This document shows positions 22,801 through 35,305 of a stretch of DNA of 64,000 nucleotides, piece after piece. Every line of letters starts with the position of its first letter. Position 1 is the stretch's first letter. The notes beneath the pieces were generated by a model. It ran no database searches, was not told the origin of the DNA, and saw only the letters and a list, made by a program, of their open reading frames with translations. Source of the stretch: Tachinus rufipes (taxonomy: Eukaryota; Arthropoda; Insecta; Coleoptera; Staphylinidae); NCBI GenBank assembly GCA_963932245.1, contig OZ010749.1, positions 682,001-746,000 of the forward strand, read 5' to 3'. The translations under genes were made by a program, and so were the position numbers.

Positions 22801-25800
22801 AATAATTGTTAACGGAAAAGAATAGTTCGCTCGTTGGAGAATAGACGGCTTTCATTGGAACGTGCATACAGCATCCCGGTTGGATTGTTGAGATGAATTC
22901 GAGTTCGTTGCCGCTATCTCTCATGTAATAGGTATCGACTGGTATGTTGAATGTATTGTGAACCTGCAAATTCATACAAAACATTTGTTAATCCCCTTTT
23001 CTTTTTTAGATAATCTAATATTGTAATATAATTCATTTACTACGACTGCGCCAAATTTATTATCAATTTACCTGTAAAATACTGCTTAATGTTATAATAG
23101 TGACACCATTCTCGACTGTAACTGATGATATCAATCCCCAATTATTGCCACCATGTTTTAAAGGAAAGTATCTGGTATCTGCTTTCATGATGGGAAGCCT
23201 CAATTCCATATTATTCATTTTAGGTACCTTAAAAAGCATTCATCACTAAAAGAAATCATTCACAAAACAATAACTCACCAAAATATGCAAATATCTCTCC
23301 TCACTAGTGTTATCACTATCCCGCATCAATAATTCCGAAACGTTTTTCAAACGTATAACATCCTCATCCAAACAATCCAAATAAACTTCGGCGCCATTTT
23401 TCAGCTGCGCCTTATCGGCATTCGGTTCTCCCAATAAAACCAAAGCCGATAATTCAATCAACAATGTAATCTCCATTCCGGTCGCATTGACGATTTTAAA
23501 TTGAGCATCGATTTCGTCGATAATTTCCGCCTCCTTATTGATGGCCTTGGCCAACATGTTGGATAATTCGGAAAACACTTCGATCGATGTTTTAGTGACG
23601 GTCAGTTCGAGATTGTTGGAACTCGATACATCGATCGTCATTGCCGCCTGCATGGCATTCATATCGACTTCGTTTTCGGCAGGCTGGACCTGTTCCTCGG
23701 TATCGTTCATGGCCACTTCCAAACGGATTTCCCACGGTTTGTGTTGCTTATTGCCGGTCGCTTCGTCCGTCGTCATTACCGGTTCGACTAAAGGTTCCCA
23801 GAGTGCAAGGAGGTTATTGTAGTAGGCCACTTGTAACGTCAGAGATGCTTCCACCATCAACTAAAATATACAAAATGTTTGGATTAAATAAAATATTAAA
23901 ACTGATTAATTAAAATTGATACATTTTAATTAGAACACCCTGTATATGTTTTAAATCTAAACACCCTGTATAGTTTTCAACTAAAGTTTAAATTACTGCG
24001 CCGGAATCAATAAACTAAGTGCCCGCCCGCCCACCCAAACGTTTGTGATTGATCAAAAGCAGTTGGGTGGGTGGGCGTCAACTCTAGTTAGAACTATTGT
24101 CCCGCAATCAATAAACTGCGTAATCTTTTATACTTCAGAATGATCTACAAGACTTTAAAATGATCTTTCAAACTTTGGATCTATTCTGCGACAAAAAATA
24201 CTTTTGTTTAAGTAGCGTTTCAATTGAAAAATATACACAGTGATCAAATAAATTACCTATTGATTAACAAACTTACTTGCGAGCTCCAATCGGCAACCCT
24301 GCCCTGAAATCGTGATTCTAATATGATCATCGGGAAAGTTTTGTTGCCGACGCCGGCCTCGAACGTGCATATGATGACCGGCATCGTTAATATACACATT
24401 TCCTTTTTGCTGCGTTGACTCTTATTTTTCCATGTCGGGAATACGTACGCCATCGCATCGTGCACCTCTGAAAAATCACAATACAATATCACACACTCTG
24501 ATGAGACTTGCAAGGCTTAAAATAATTTGAAATACTAAATTAAGTCAAAATTCGGAACAATCTAAAGAATTCTGTCAAAATTGACTTAATGCAGCTGTCA
24601 GAATTACAAGAAATAATTGTAAAAACTCATTATAACAATAAAATGTTACAAAAACTGTCAAAAAATGCATAAAAACTCATAAAAGCTATCAAATATATTA
24701 TAAAGTATGAAAAGTTACAAATAATTATCATAAAAATTATTAAAAAAGTAAAAAAAAAAACGTAAATGACAAGAAACTTATATATCAAAATCTTTAAATA
24801 TGTAAAAATGGCATACCAACTGTCAAATAAAGCCCCGCCCACAATACTAAAAATATGTTCACAAAACATAACCTCAAATAATACAAACAAATTTAAGGTT
24901 ATGTCAAATATCAAAAATGTTTCTAATTGTAACTCCTTACCGCTTTTCAGGAACCAGAACTGATCGTCCTGATTTTCCTTCATCTCCCACATGTTTGAAT
25001 AATCAATTTTGTGCACTGCACTACTCTCGCCGCCACTCGATTCCGATGACAGCGACAACATTATATTGTTCAGCAGTTCTATGGTATACAGAGATACACA
25101 GATGCGGATATCAGTCACAATCACCTAAAAAAAAAAAAATAAAAAATATGATAACAAAATTTGACAAAAAAAATGTCAAAAATATAGTGACAACTAAAAT
25201 GTCATTAAATGAGTCAATAAAATATATTTACAAAAATTAAAATCCTCTAGTCCCATCCTATCATATAGTTAATATTATTTACCTCAATATGCATTCCTTT
25301 GCCTTCCGGAGTAGATCCAGCGACTGTAACGGTAATCGGTTGCAAAACATCGTTCCTCGTTTTATCCCTCAAAGCAGGATCGTACATACAAGTAAACATT
25401 TGCAAATCGTTGATGAAACCCGAAATCGAGAGCTGATCGTACAATACACGTATTTTAATCACACCTTCAAACTATAAGAATTAATTAATTAATAAAGCAT
25501 TCACTACAATCAATTAATAAATTACATTCAATATCAATGCTTTGCTTTTGATGGAATCCATATGTTCGACGAGAATTATATTAGGTTTCTCCAATTTCAT
25601 AGCCAACGTGAGCATTTTAGTATTGTCTTCAACTTCGGGTGTTTTAGCAGCAACGTTTGTAACCACTTTACTTTCTTTGTTTAAATTCGGTTTTTTATCC
25701 ATAGCGCTCGAAAAGAAGGAGCTTAATTTTAATAAGTATTCAACGGAAAGAATAAATGTAAAACTATAAATGCGTACATCAACTGAAAATTAATTTATTA

Positions 25801-28800
25801 ATTAACTAAAACTCAATTCAATTAAATTACTTACTGAAAGTATCGCTTTTTTTCTGTTGGAACGTAACGTCGATCATGTTTCGCGTTGTGCTCAATGTAC
25901 TGGTTTTTTTAACTTCATCCGCATCATCCTCCACAACTCTGCTCAACATTATATTAATTTTATCTTCCCTACCGGGACGTTTATCAATCAGTAAACAATT
26001 AACAAGTAACAAAGCATTTGAAATGGAGCTATTTGAAAGCATACGACCACGCACGGCCAAACCTTCCAATGCCAATTCAGCCAAACCAATATCTTCAGGT
26101 TCTGCAAGATCATTTAGGGAGGCTACCTGCAAGGATCATACATGAATGATAAAAATATTGAATTAAAACTATTTCCATACCCTATCACCAGTAAATAGAT
26201 TGATTTTAAACGATTTCATAAAGAAACTCCATCGAAGCACGGTATTTAAATTCTGTTCAATGTCGACTTCATCTTCTTTATATGCGTTCGCTTTTAAATT
26301 GTCGACTTTGCTGTCAACCACCACGATGTCGCTGCCGCTGCTGATGGCTTCTAAAGTTGCAACAGTTTGATCGACTTGTCTTAGTACAGAATCGTTTGTG
26401 TTTTCCGTCATGTTTTCGTTCAGTATTTTCATGATAGTACCGTAATCGGCTTCTCTTACCAACAACTGAAAATTTATGTAAAGTAATCAAACAAAATTGT
26501 ATCAAAGACCAACAAAAAAACTTTGATAGAAATGGCTAAAATTGTCTGTGCTTGAACTTATAAGGACTATCATGATAATTATCAAATATGACAACAATTA
26601 CCTGAACTGTATCCAATTTTCCGTCAATATCAATACTCGGTATAGCGGTATACCACATGGATAAATTCCGCTTCACAGACAAAGTAAACGAAACAGGTTG
26701 CAGCATCGTCACGCGCTTCTGAATCTTCATATCGTGATCGATTAAAACCCTGGCCAAATTAAGATTGTCCAATTTCAAAAATAATTTATCAACGATGGCG
26801 CAATCTCCGTTCTCATTGACGGCTTGAAGTTCCTTAAAATGATTCGAAACCATTATATAACCCAAATCGATCAACAATCCGCGGTAACTGCGAGAACTTT
26901 CGGGTATTATAATCTCGGGCGCGTTCACATTAATGTTCAAACTAACTTTCGTCGCCTTTTCGTAGATGTTTGTCATATTTTCTTTGGCCGATTTGGCCAC
27001 TTGTTCGGACGCAGCCATTATTGCTTCTCTAGCCAATTGGAATTGATTGAAGAAATCCTTAAAAAAGTTATTGTAATTTTAAATAAGCTTAAATTGATCC
27101 TATTCTTACCATCATGTTAGTTATGTAGCTATTGATAAAGGTGATACGAATGCATCCAAATTTTGCTTTGATTAAAATATCTTCGTTTATAACCTGATCT
27201 GTTTTATTGTATAATATGATTTCCATGTTGATTGCTTTTTCGTTTTCGACTATCGTTAAAATCTGAAACATTTTAATTCTTACTAGTTTCGGCTCAATTA
27301 GACGGTTAAGAAAATAAATAGATTTAATATATTCCCCAATATTTAATCTTTTTTAGCTAGCTAATAACCACCCTTTTTTGATCTGTTTACCATTAGTAGC
27401 TCATTATTGTAATCTCTAAAGTCATTAATTTTGTAGTTTAGATAACTTGTAACAAAATTACCTTTTTATGTATAGTTTTCTCATTCAAATCATTAACAAT
27501 AATATTATCCAAACTTAATTTAAGTTGCGTGTAATCAACTTTCATTTTAATATCCGAATTGATGCCTTCAATAATGATACTAGACAATTTCGAATATTTG
27601 CTTTCGAAAATAACGATTAATTTATTGAAATTTGCCTCCAATTTGAACATAATTATATTTTTATTTTTACTAATCTTCTTTGCCTTTTCTTCCACTAAAA
27701 AATCAATCAAAATTGGTTACAATTCAATCCAATTACGGCGACTTACTCTTAATTTTAAATTTGTGCGAGGAACTTATCGATGATGAACGTTGCGTCCTAA
27801 ATCTTTTATGCTTTTCGTCGTTTATTAAGTCCTGTACTTGATTATTGAAATCGATTCCTTGACGCATTAATTCTTGCAGGCATTCCTGATGCAATAGTAT
27901 CTCCAACGATGAAAATTGTACTTTCAGACGTGATTCGCAGTTTTGATAAAGATCTCGGAATTTGGGACCGTTTTTATCAGCCTGAAGAATAAGATATTAA
28001 TTAGATTGTGAGCGGTGTTGGCCAATTTACTTACTATTAAGAAATTAATGTTGAAAAGGTAATTTTCATTATTTTCAGTAACTGTGCTGACAATGTTTAC
28101 GTAATTTGTTTTGAGGTATTGCATAATGAGGAAATTTTCTAGAGTGACGTCGATGTTGGTGTTGAATGTTTTTTTCGCTATTTTGCACGTTATTGATTCC
28201 AATTTGATTTTCACTATGTCATCGATTGGTGCTGATAGGACTTCTTGATGTGATATCGTTACTTGTAATTCTGAAACAAATTTAAATGTTGATTATCTTT
28301 AATTTTTTTCATAACATTTCAAAATTTCCAATATTTTTAAAATTAATGGTAAAAATAATTTTTTCCAAAATATTATTTACAAATTTTCTAATAAATTCAA
28401 GCCTGGTGAATCAAAAATTTCAAACCGCATATCAAAATTTCTGCTGGTTATTAAAGAAATTGAATTTAATCAACAAAATTTCCAAATTTTGAAATTTGAG
28501 AAAATTTCTATGAAAACTAAATTTTTCCAAAATACAGTTTCTACAAATTTTCTAATGATTTCAAATATGTTAAATCCAAAATTTCAAACACCATCTCAAA
28601 ATTCCTGCTAGTTATTACAGAAATTTAAATTAATCAACAAAATTGCCAAATTTTAAAATTTATGAGAATTTCTATGAAAATTAAATATTTCCAAAATGTT
28701 TTCTAAAAATTTTCTAACAAATTCAAGTATCCCGAATCAAAAATTTAAAACTGCATCCCAAAATTCCTGCTGGTTATTGCAGGAATTCAAATTAATCAAC

Positions 28801-31800
28801 AAAATTGCCAATATTTAGTTGACATTTAGATCTAAACTCAAAATGTGCAATTAATAACTCACCTTTCAAAACAAAAATCAATTCCAATTGGGTCATTTCA
28901 ACAGCATCTTTGTTAACTCTTTTAGTTGGCAAAACGGGCAATTCGGGCGGCTGTTCCAGCATTTTACTAAACAACGAATTAGAACTCATCGTTCTAACAG
29001 ACTAAAAAAGAAAATTAAAACAATACAAATAAAACAAAATCAAATTAACTTACCATAGAGTCCAATTCGACAGGTTCCTTATTTAAAGGAATCGAATTAA
29101 CCAGCGACAATAACAATAATACTCGAGAATCAGTTGCATTGATATTAATCATTGGTAATTCGGCAATTATTTTAATTTGAGGTAATTTAGGATCGTCCGC
29201 TATAAAACATGTCGCTATGGTAACATGCAGATTCAGCGGATTCAATAAATGCATCGGACTAATTTGGGGTTCATCGAAAATGCTATTCCAGTCTTCGTCA
29301 CCTTGCGATATCAATATTTGTATGTTGGTAAGTTCCAATCGGAAAGTATCGTAACTCTGCGCCATTAAGGTATCCATTACGCCCGCCTTATCAACGCCAT
29401 CTTGATGTAACTGCTTGACAGTTAATGGAGAATTATCGGAATGAACGGAGAATATTGAAAGTCGACCGAAATTGACGATAATTTGATTCTCCATACCCGT
29501 GTATCGTCCACCGAATGGGATTAAAACGTAAGGAGCTGAAATGTTAATTAACAGATCGAGTTTTGCGTGGCGATCAATTACGTGTTGCAATCCGGCCGCT
29601 GACATGTCTTTTACGTCGGATACTGTCATTGCTGCCATGTGATGAATGCTAAAATTAATTTAATTAAAAGTTGAAAAAATAGTTTCAATAACTTACTCAT
29701 CCAAAGTTGATTGTTCCACTTTAAAGACATCGATAATGTTCTGTATAGTGACGGCATCATAAATTACTTTTAATGGGTTGGCTGTGATGTGTAATCGTTG
29801 TGCGAATTTCGTATCCAATGGATTCAATTCGAAAAGTAAGTTTAATAGATTGCATTCATCTTGGTCCACTTTGGATGAGATTATGTTGGGAACGTCGTCT
29901 TCTTGTTCCACGCCGTATACGTTTAATTTTTCTATGCATAACGCGACCCTAAATAAAAATATAAATTTAAGTTAAAATAATCAACATTTTTTTTTTTAAA
30001 TAAGCCATAGTTCGCTTAATTTTACAGCTGGAAAGAAAATGTACATAAATGATTTGGTTGAGGTTATATTGAACAACATTTTTTGCCTTAACAAAATTTC
30101 TGTACATAGTTTCATTTAAAAGTTCAAATTTTGACTTAACCTTAAAACTATACTTGGCTCCCTCAATTTAACAACCAAGATAAAAATGCATATAAATAAT
30201 TTTGTTAAGGGCTTAATAAGTAATGTTTTTTGCCTTAACAAAATTTCTGTAAAAGCTTCAGTTTAAAAGTTTCAACCTTAAAATTCGTCTAAATTTTTAT
30301 AAAAGCTTCCATTTAAAAATTGCAACTTAAAATTAAAAAAGAAATAGTAGCTCACTTGATTCCATTTCTAACAGGCCTCCTTTCCACTTTACATTTGACA
30401 GTTTGCAATTTTGACAATATAACCGTATTCCTGTGAATCACATCATCAAGTATAGAAAGCTCAAAATTATTCATATGGAAATTGACAACTGTATCGGCAT
30501 ACGTTTCAGGATACGCTATTTGTGCCGTATTTTCATGATAATCGATAGCCTTAAACAATTTCTCTTTTTCATCCGTAGTCATGGCATTTTGGAATTGTTT
30601 CACTACAAAAAATTATGACATAACAAAAAAATTTGCAAGCTCATGTTTTGCTTACATATATCAGCAGATTCTGTAGATTCCGACGTATCGGGCGTTGCTT
30701 TCCACCAACTGGAAAACCAACCTTTCGGTTGCTGTTGTTCGCGCATTTTATCCAATCGTTCGACTTCCAATTCAATGCGTTCCCTAATCAAAACAATATT
30801 GAATATATCCATTTTTTTCTCCATAGATAAAATGGATTCTAATAAATCGGCCGGAGGCTAAAATATTAAATATGAAAATTGAGCAAAAATTGTCATTTTG
30901 ACTTACTTTTTTAGATTGCAATTTATTCTTGTAACATTCACCGTAACTTCTGCACATTTCACGATGTTCGAGCATGTGAACCCAATCCCACTCCCTTCGT
31001 TTCCTCCTAACCTGCATCTCCAATATGCAAGTATAGGCAAATTTCCACCATTCCCTATAATTATCCTTGTACGGAACCTGCGGCCTATACTTGCGATACG
31101 GCACACCCCTCGCCTGATAATTCATCGAATCGATAAACAAAACTATATCCTGATACTGGCATTTCGTTATACCGATCGCCAATACCGGAATGACTAGTTC
31201 CGAATGGGCTTTCGGGAAACTGAACGGAACCGCATCCTTCTCCGGTTTTGGATTCAGTTTCAATCGGGCTTCGGAATTAATCGGACCAAGCACTGGAATA
31301 ATATTTTTTTATTATGAGTTTGTTAACGAGTTAGTTGGTGACGTACTGTATTTGTAATGTTCCGGTTGGGAATCTTTTGTAGCTATATCGCGTAGAAAAG
31401 CGTCAGCTATATCTTCTTTCGGTAAATTGCAGAACATTTCAGGGTCGCAATTCCAATAAACGGCGAGACCTTCCAATGAGACCACCTAACACAACAATGA
31501 GAAGTTAATACAATTAAAAACATAACCTATAAACATACAAGATTGACTAAATTGTCAAAGCTTGAAATCTAACCTCGCATTGTCATATTACTTAACCTCA
31601 AATTTTATTTAATAATATAATTAAAATACATTATTAGTTTGGGCTCTACTAGAGCCTTCTGCAGATATATTAAGCTAACTAAAATAAGTAATTAAGAAAA
31701 TAACTTTTAAAAATTTTAGTAATGAGCCTGCAGTTCTAATAGAAAAAGGATCACCTTTTTTTAATCTACTCTGTAATATAATCCTTTGACCATTAGTACC

Positions 31801-33776
31801 GTTCATTACTGTAATCCCTAAAAGTCATTCAATCTCTTAATAACATTTATAAATCCGCCCACTAATTCTGTAGAAGGCTTTAGTCTAGCTAACTGATAGT
31901 ATTCATAATTCAATACTTACTTTAAAAATTTTCGTAACCATTTCCTGCACGACAGTGGCAACCCAATTCTCATCCGTCGTTTGCACTTTGAGATTACTTA
32001 AGGTGATTCCCATGGCGAACGGTATGTCCGGTTCGATTTTATCCTCCTCATACCGAACGTGAATGTTCGATATCGATAGTTGTACATTTTTGATGATTTG
32101 TGTAACCAATTTCTCGACAAAGGTGTCGTCCGTTTTTTTTTCTTCTAAAATGAAATATTTAGTTTACAAAAAACAATCGATTAAATAAAATAAAACCTTT
32201 TTGTTGCTTCTTTGCGTTTTCAATTGAATGCAATTTATGTTGTTTCGCATCAAAACTTCTTTTATCTTCTTTCTCTTCATTGTACTTTACTTGGCTGTTG
32301 GGTTTTACAAGTAAATAGAGACCTTCTATTGTTGCTTCCACCGAAGCACCGTATAAATTCTTCCATGGTATTTTCAATACTAATTTATCTAAACGTCCGT
32401 AAACTGTTTGTATCGGTAGATCTAATTCCGCCAATGCAGACTGCTTCAGCACCAAATTGTTCAAGACCACATCCCCTGGAAAAAAAATACAATCGTTAGT
32501 AACTTGATTAATTAATGACCAACATTTTTGTCCTAAAATTTGACAGCCTTGCTCAACAATTTGACAGTTTTGAGAACAATATAAAACAGCTCCGAGAAAA
32601 ATTTGACAGCTTTGTGAGCAATTTAACAACATTTGACAGCTTTAAAATCAAAAATTGACAGTTTAGAGATTGATGTGACAGTTTTAAGAACTATTTCATA
32701 GCTGTGAAAGCAATATAGATCAGCTTGGAGAACAATTTGACAGCTTTGAATACTTTAAAAACTGTCAAAAAAATAAAAAATGTTGTCAAATATGTCAAAA
32801 TCTACAAAAAGTTACAAAAACTAGTAAGTTGTTAAAAATAGCCAAAAAGTATCAAAAGATGTCACGAAAGTGCTAATTAATCATGACACAACTGTCAAAT
32901 ATAGTATAAAAACTGTCAAAAACATTACAAAAAAATTTCCATTTATTTGAAAACATTGGAAATTTTGTTGATTAAATTGAATTTCTGCAATAACCAGCAG
33001 GAATTTTGAGATGGGGTTTGAAATTTTGGATTCAGCATTCTTGAATTAATTAGAAAATTTATAGAAATTATATTAGAAAAATTGATTTTTCATTGAAATT
33101 TCCATTAAATTGAAAATATTGGCAATTTATTTGATTAAATTGAATTTCTGCAATTTTTATAGACAAATTTACAGCAATCAGAATTGACTCACAGAGTCTA
33201 AAAAAATACAAAAATTGCAACGGATGACTCACATGTTTATGCATTTACTACAAACAAATTCATGCAACTTAACAATATTATTTCATTATAATTTGAACAA
33301 AATTTCATAATATTATACATATCCTAACATCGTCCCAGTTAACAAATCAATTGAAGCCGCCCCTGCCCACACTATACAAAACAAAATATCAATGTTTATA
33401 TACTAAAATTAGAACAAATTCATAGATAAATAAAAAACAGACCAATTAGTATGCCGCTTTTAATAGTAACATTGCAACAGTCAATTGATAAGAACAATTA
33501 AAATGAAATAATTGAGATAACATATTCCTTCATGGTTGGCCAATTCAATATAACTATTACTGCATATGATGTCATCCTTTTTTTTATATATCCAATGTAA
33601 TTTTATACATTGAAAAGGTCAAATCAGGATTAATTAGGCCAATTAATTAAATTGAATGGAATAGAATAAAACTTACCTCCCCATATTCCAATTTTCAATT
33701 GTTTACTATCCAAGTTTTCTATATAATCGCCCAGGAAACGATTCAGCACGTCCGTCACAATCGATTCGAATACCAT
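16891..33776 (-). CDS. Vps13: Vacuolar protein sorting-associated protein 13, lipid transfer protein
   Basis: Vps13 is a giant bridge-like protein that moves phospholipids between membranes at contact sites. Thirty-eight coding exons on the minus strand: 33776-33677, 32475-32197, 32144-31921, 31485-31347, 31292-30907, 30857-30656, 30602-30356, 29948-29697, 29648-29054, 29001-28863, 28270-28035, 27981-27747, 27694-27462, 27262-27110, 27057-26602, 26465-26181, 26126-25835, 25782-25526, 25471-25283, 25124-24941, 24467-24277, 23860-23279, 23227-23072, 22963-22691, 22634-22410, 22073-21858, 21777-21730, 21373-21170, 20897-20613, 20459-20311, 20255-19537, 19427-19252, 19162-18822, 18706-18511, 18330-18091, 17635-17466, 17414-17159, 17085-16891. 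They total 9705 nt, giving 3234 aa, close to fly and human family members. Chorein N-terminus MVFESIVTDVLNRFLGDYI; long repetitive rod; WEPLVEP at about 1775; VAB region about 1950-2700; ATG2-C-like segment about 2860-3085 (VLGLDVLGNPYGLVLGLTKG; GVFDGVTGVFTKPITGAKEQ); PH-like end 3085-3234. No break was found. Several introns hold MITEs. Confidence 0.95.
17690..18020. mobile_element. Decayed intronic MITE, CTAGTTTC family
   Basis: Lies in the Vps13 intron between exons 17635 and 18091. Shares the internal stretch CATTACTGTAATCTCTAAAA and the end GAAACTAGTAAT with copies at 27276-27460, 31625-31904 and 37710-38040. The left end is strongly decayed. Confidence 0.6.
21730..21777 (-). other. 48-nt microexon of Vps13
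   Basis: Sixteen codons (K-S-K-K-T-E-K-N-E-S-S-G-S-P-L-K) between a TTTTTTAG acceptor and a GTATTC donor, phase 0 on both sides. Skipping it keeps the frame open, so it is a candidate cassette exon. It is Lys/Ser-rich, unlike the hydrophobic beta-strand sequence of its neighbours. It is included in the Vps13 model. Confidence 0.6.
22135..22274. mobile_element. Short TA-flanked MITE in a Vps13 intron
   Basis: Ends CAGGAAGACTGCT and, on the minus strand, CAGGGAGACTGCT; flanked by TA on both sides. The interior folds again: CCGCTCTT pairs with AAGAGCGG, and ATTGGT with ACCAAT. GC-richer than the intron around it. Non-coding. Confidence 0.7.
23935..24130. repeat. GC-rich hairpin and short direct repeats in a Vps13 intron
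   Basis: GCCCGCCCACCCAA and its complement TTGGGTGGGTGGGC face each other about 35 bases apart, near 24020-24078. AATCAATAAACT occurs on both sides, and ACACCCTGTATA occurs twice just upstream. Likely a small mobile-element remnant. Confidence 0.6.
27276..27460. mobile_element. Truncated intronic MITE, CTAGTTTC family
   Basis: Starts TTACTAGTTTCGGCTCAATT and contains CTCATTATTGTAATCTCTAA; truncated relative to the intact copy at 37710-38040. Lies between Vps13 exons 27262 and 27462, close to both splice sites. Confidence 0.65.
28290..28810. repeat. Tandem repeat of about 165 bp in a Vps13 intron
   Basis: Three diverged units with anchors TTAATCAACAAAATT at about 28464, 28632 and 28794, and AAAATTCCTGCT.GTTATT. 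An inverted copy lies at 32935-33180. Confidence 0.75.
31625..31904. mobile_element. Intronic MITE, CTAGTTTC family
   Basis: Left end AATACATTATTAGTTTGGGC, right end (minus strand) GAATACTATCAG; the interior contains CATTACTGTAATCCCTAAAA. Inserted in the Vps13 intron between exons 31485 and 31921. Confidence 0.7.
32510..32940. repeat. TTTGACAGCTTT minisatellite in Vps13 intron 1
   Basis: Many imperfect short units such as ACAATTTGACAGCTTTGA; they degrade downstream into ACTGTCAAAAA-type repeats. Confidence 0.7.
32935..33180 (-). repeat. Inverted copy of the 28.3-28.8 kb tandem repeat
   Basis: On the minus strand it carries AATTCCTGCTGGTTATTGCA followed by AATTTAATCAACAAAATTTCC, as in the 28.5-kb array. 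It lies in another intron of the same gene. Confidence 0.7.
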
Positions 33777-35305
33777 TTTTCAATTTTGTTCAATGGGCCC
33801 CCACACACGAATAAGCTGCACTAAGTTTTCTTGATGCTTGGGATTGTTTTCTTACTTCATCGTTTAATTTTTCTCCTAGGAATTGTTTAAATGTTTTATA
33901 TTTTGCTCAATAAATGGAACACGCAGCGGTTGTATTTGCTTTTACGGTACCATGCTGCCTGGCCCGCTGTCAACAAATTACTGAACCAAATCTGACAGAT
34001 TGTTGTCAAATCGATGACATTTAAATGCGCAGTTGCACGATGTACTTTCGTATCAGTGTTATGGGGTTATTAAATATTTACACAGAGCGATCGAAAATGA
34101 TTGCCAAATGTCAGCGTTTGTATAATGGTAAGCAAATTCTCAAAAACAAATTAATCTTGTAATTAAAAAGCTAATTTTTTGCTCTATTAGGTTACAGTTG
34201 ACTAGTACTAAAGACAGCTCATTTTATTGATTACTAAATCATCTTATAATTACATACACAAAATTAATCAAAAATATGTTTCAACAAAATCACTCAAACG
34301 TCATAAAACTTACAAAACATCTCAAACAAAAATTACTCAGAAAATAATAATAATAGTTACAAATGTCATAAAAACTATAAAATATCTCAAATAACGTCAA
34401 ATATGTCATAATAACTGTAAAAATAACATAAAATATTAAACTAAGTCAAGAAATCATTTAATGTGTATAATAATGATAAGTGCTAATGTCAAGTAACTGT
34501 TAAAAACACCACAAAAAAGTCAAAACATCTTAAAATGCTAAATTAAGTCAAGCAACTAATCACAAAATCATGATAATTGCAGCAAACGTAATAAAAACTA
34601 TAAACTTTGTTAAAAAAATTGTCAAAACAGTTCTGCTGTTTATTTATTCAAGAAAATAGTCAAAAATTATAATAAATGTTAGAGATATTGAAAAAAACTG
34701 TAAGACATCATTAGTAACTGTCAAATATGACATGAAAACTGTCAAAATTGCATATAAATTATATTAATTTAAGAAATTAGTAAAAAAATCATAATAATTG
34801 CAACAAATGTCATAAAATATGTCAAGTAACGGTCAAATATGTCATATAACTGCCAAAACACTAAATCAAGTCAAGAAATTAATCACAAAATGACGCTAAT
34901 TACTATTAAAATCAAGAAAATTATAAAATACTACCTATAAGTATCAAACTCTCAAAAAATAGTACATAATTATGATAACTGCTATAAACGACATGAATAT
35001 AGTATAATAGTTACGCCACTGGAATACCCAATGTAAACTTAGTTGCCTATAACTGTAATATGACATTATTTATTAATTATAGGCAAAGGTCATTTTTATT
35101 TTACACAAATTTGTAAAAGTTACTCAAAATAAAATTTTATAATTAAAAATACAATTAATAATTAGATACAGAAATAGTTAATCTATGCAACAATATAGTA
35201 CAAATGTCGGACTGGCTGTATACACTTAAAAATATCAAATTACTTGACCTTGATAGGAGATAACATAACATTGAATTTTTATTCTACTTATTTACTCCTA
35301 AAGCA
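33777..35305. other. Vps13-BPHL divergent spacer
   Basis: 33777-34140 is less AT-rich (TGCGCAGTTGCACGATG; TGCTGCCTGGCCCGCTG) and probably holds the Vps13 promoter and 5' UTR. From about 34250 to 35000 it is a degenerate minisatellite of ATGTCATAAAAACTGTCAAA-like pieces. A solo GGCAACTAAG end of the GGCAAC family (minus strand, ending at 35047, next to TA) follows. Promoters of both genes are expected here but no core element can be placed. Confidence 0.5.

Noticed and set aside
23538..23913. Plus-strand ORFs of 90-94 aa inside Vps13
   Set aside because: Shadows of a long, well-supported Vps13 exon on the other strand.
34108..34136. Alternative upstream first exon for BPHL starting ATGATTGCC with a GTAAGC donor
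   Set aside because: It leaves one extra base and cannot join exon 2 in frame, and it lacks the transit-peptide-like leader that the 35306 start provides. It may be a 5' UTR piece.
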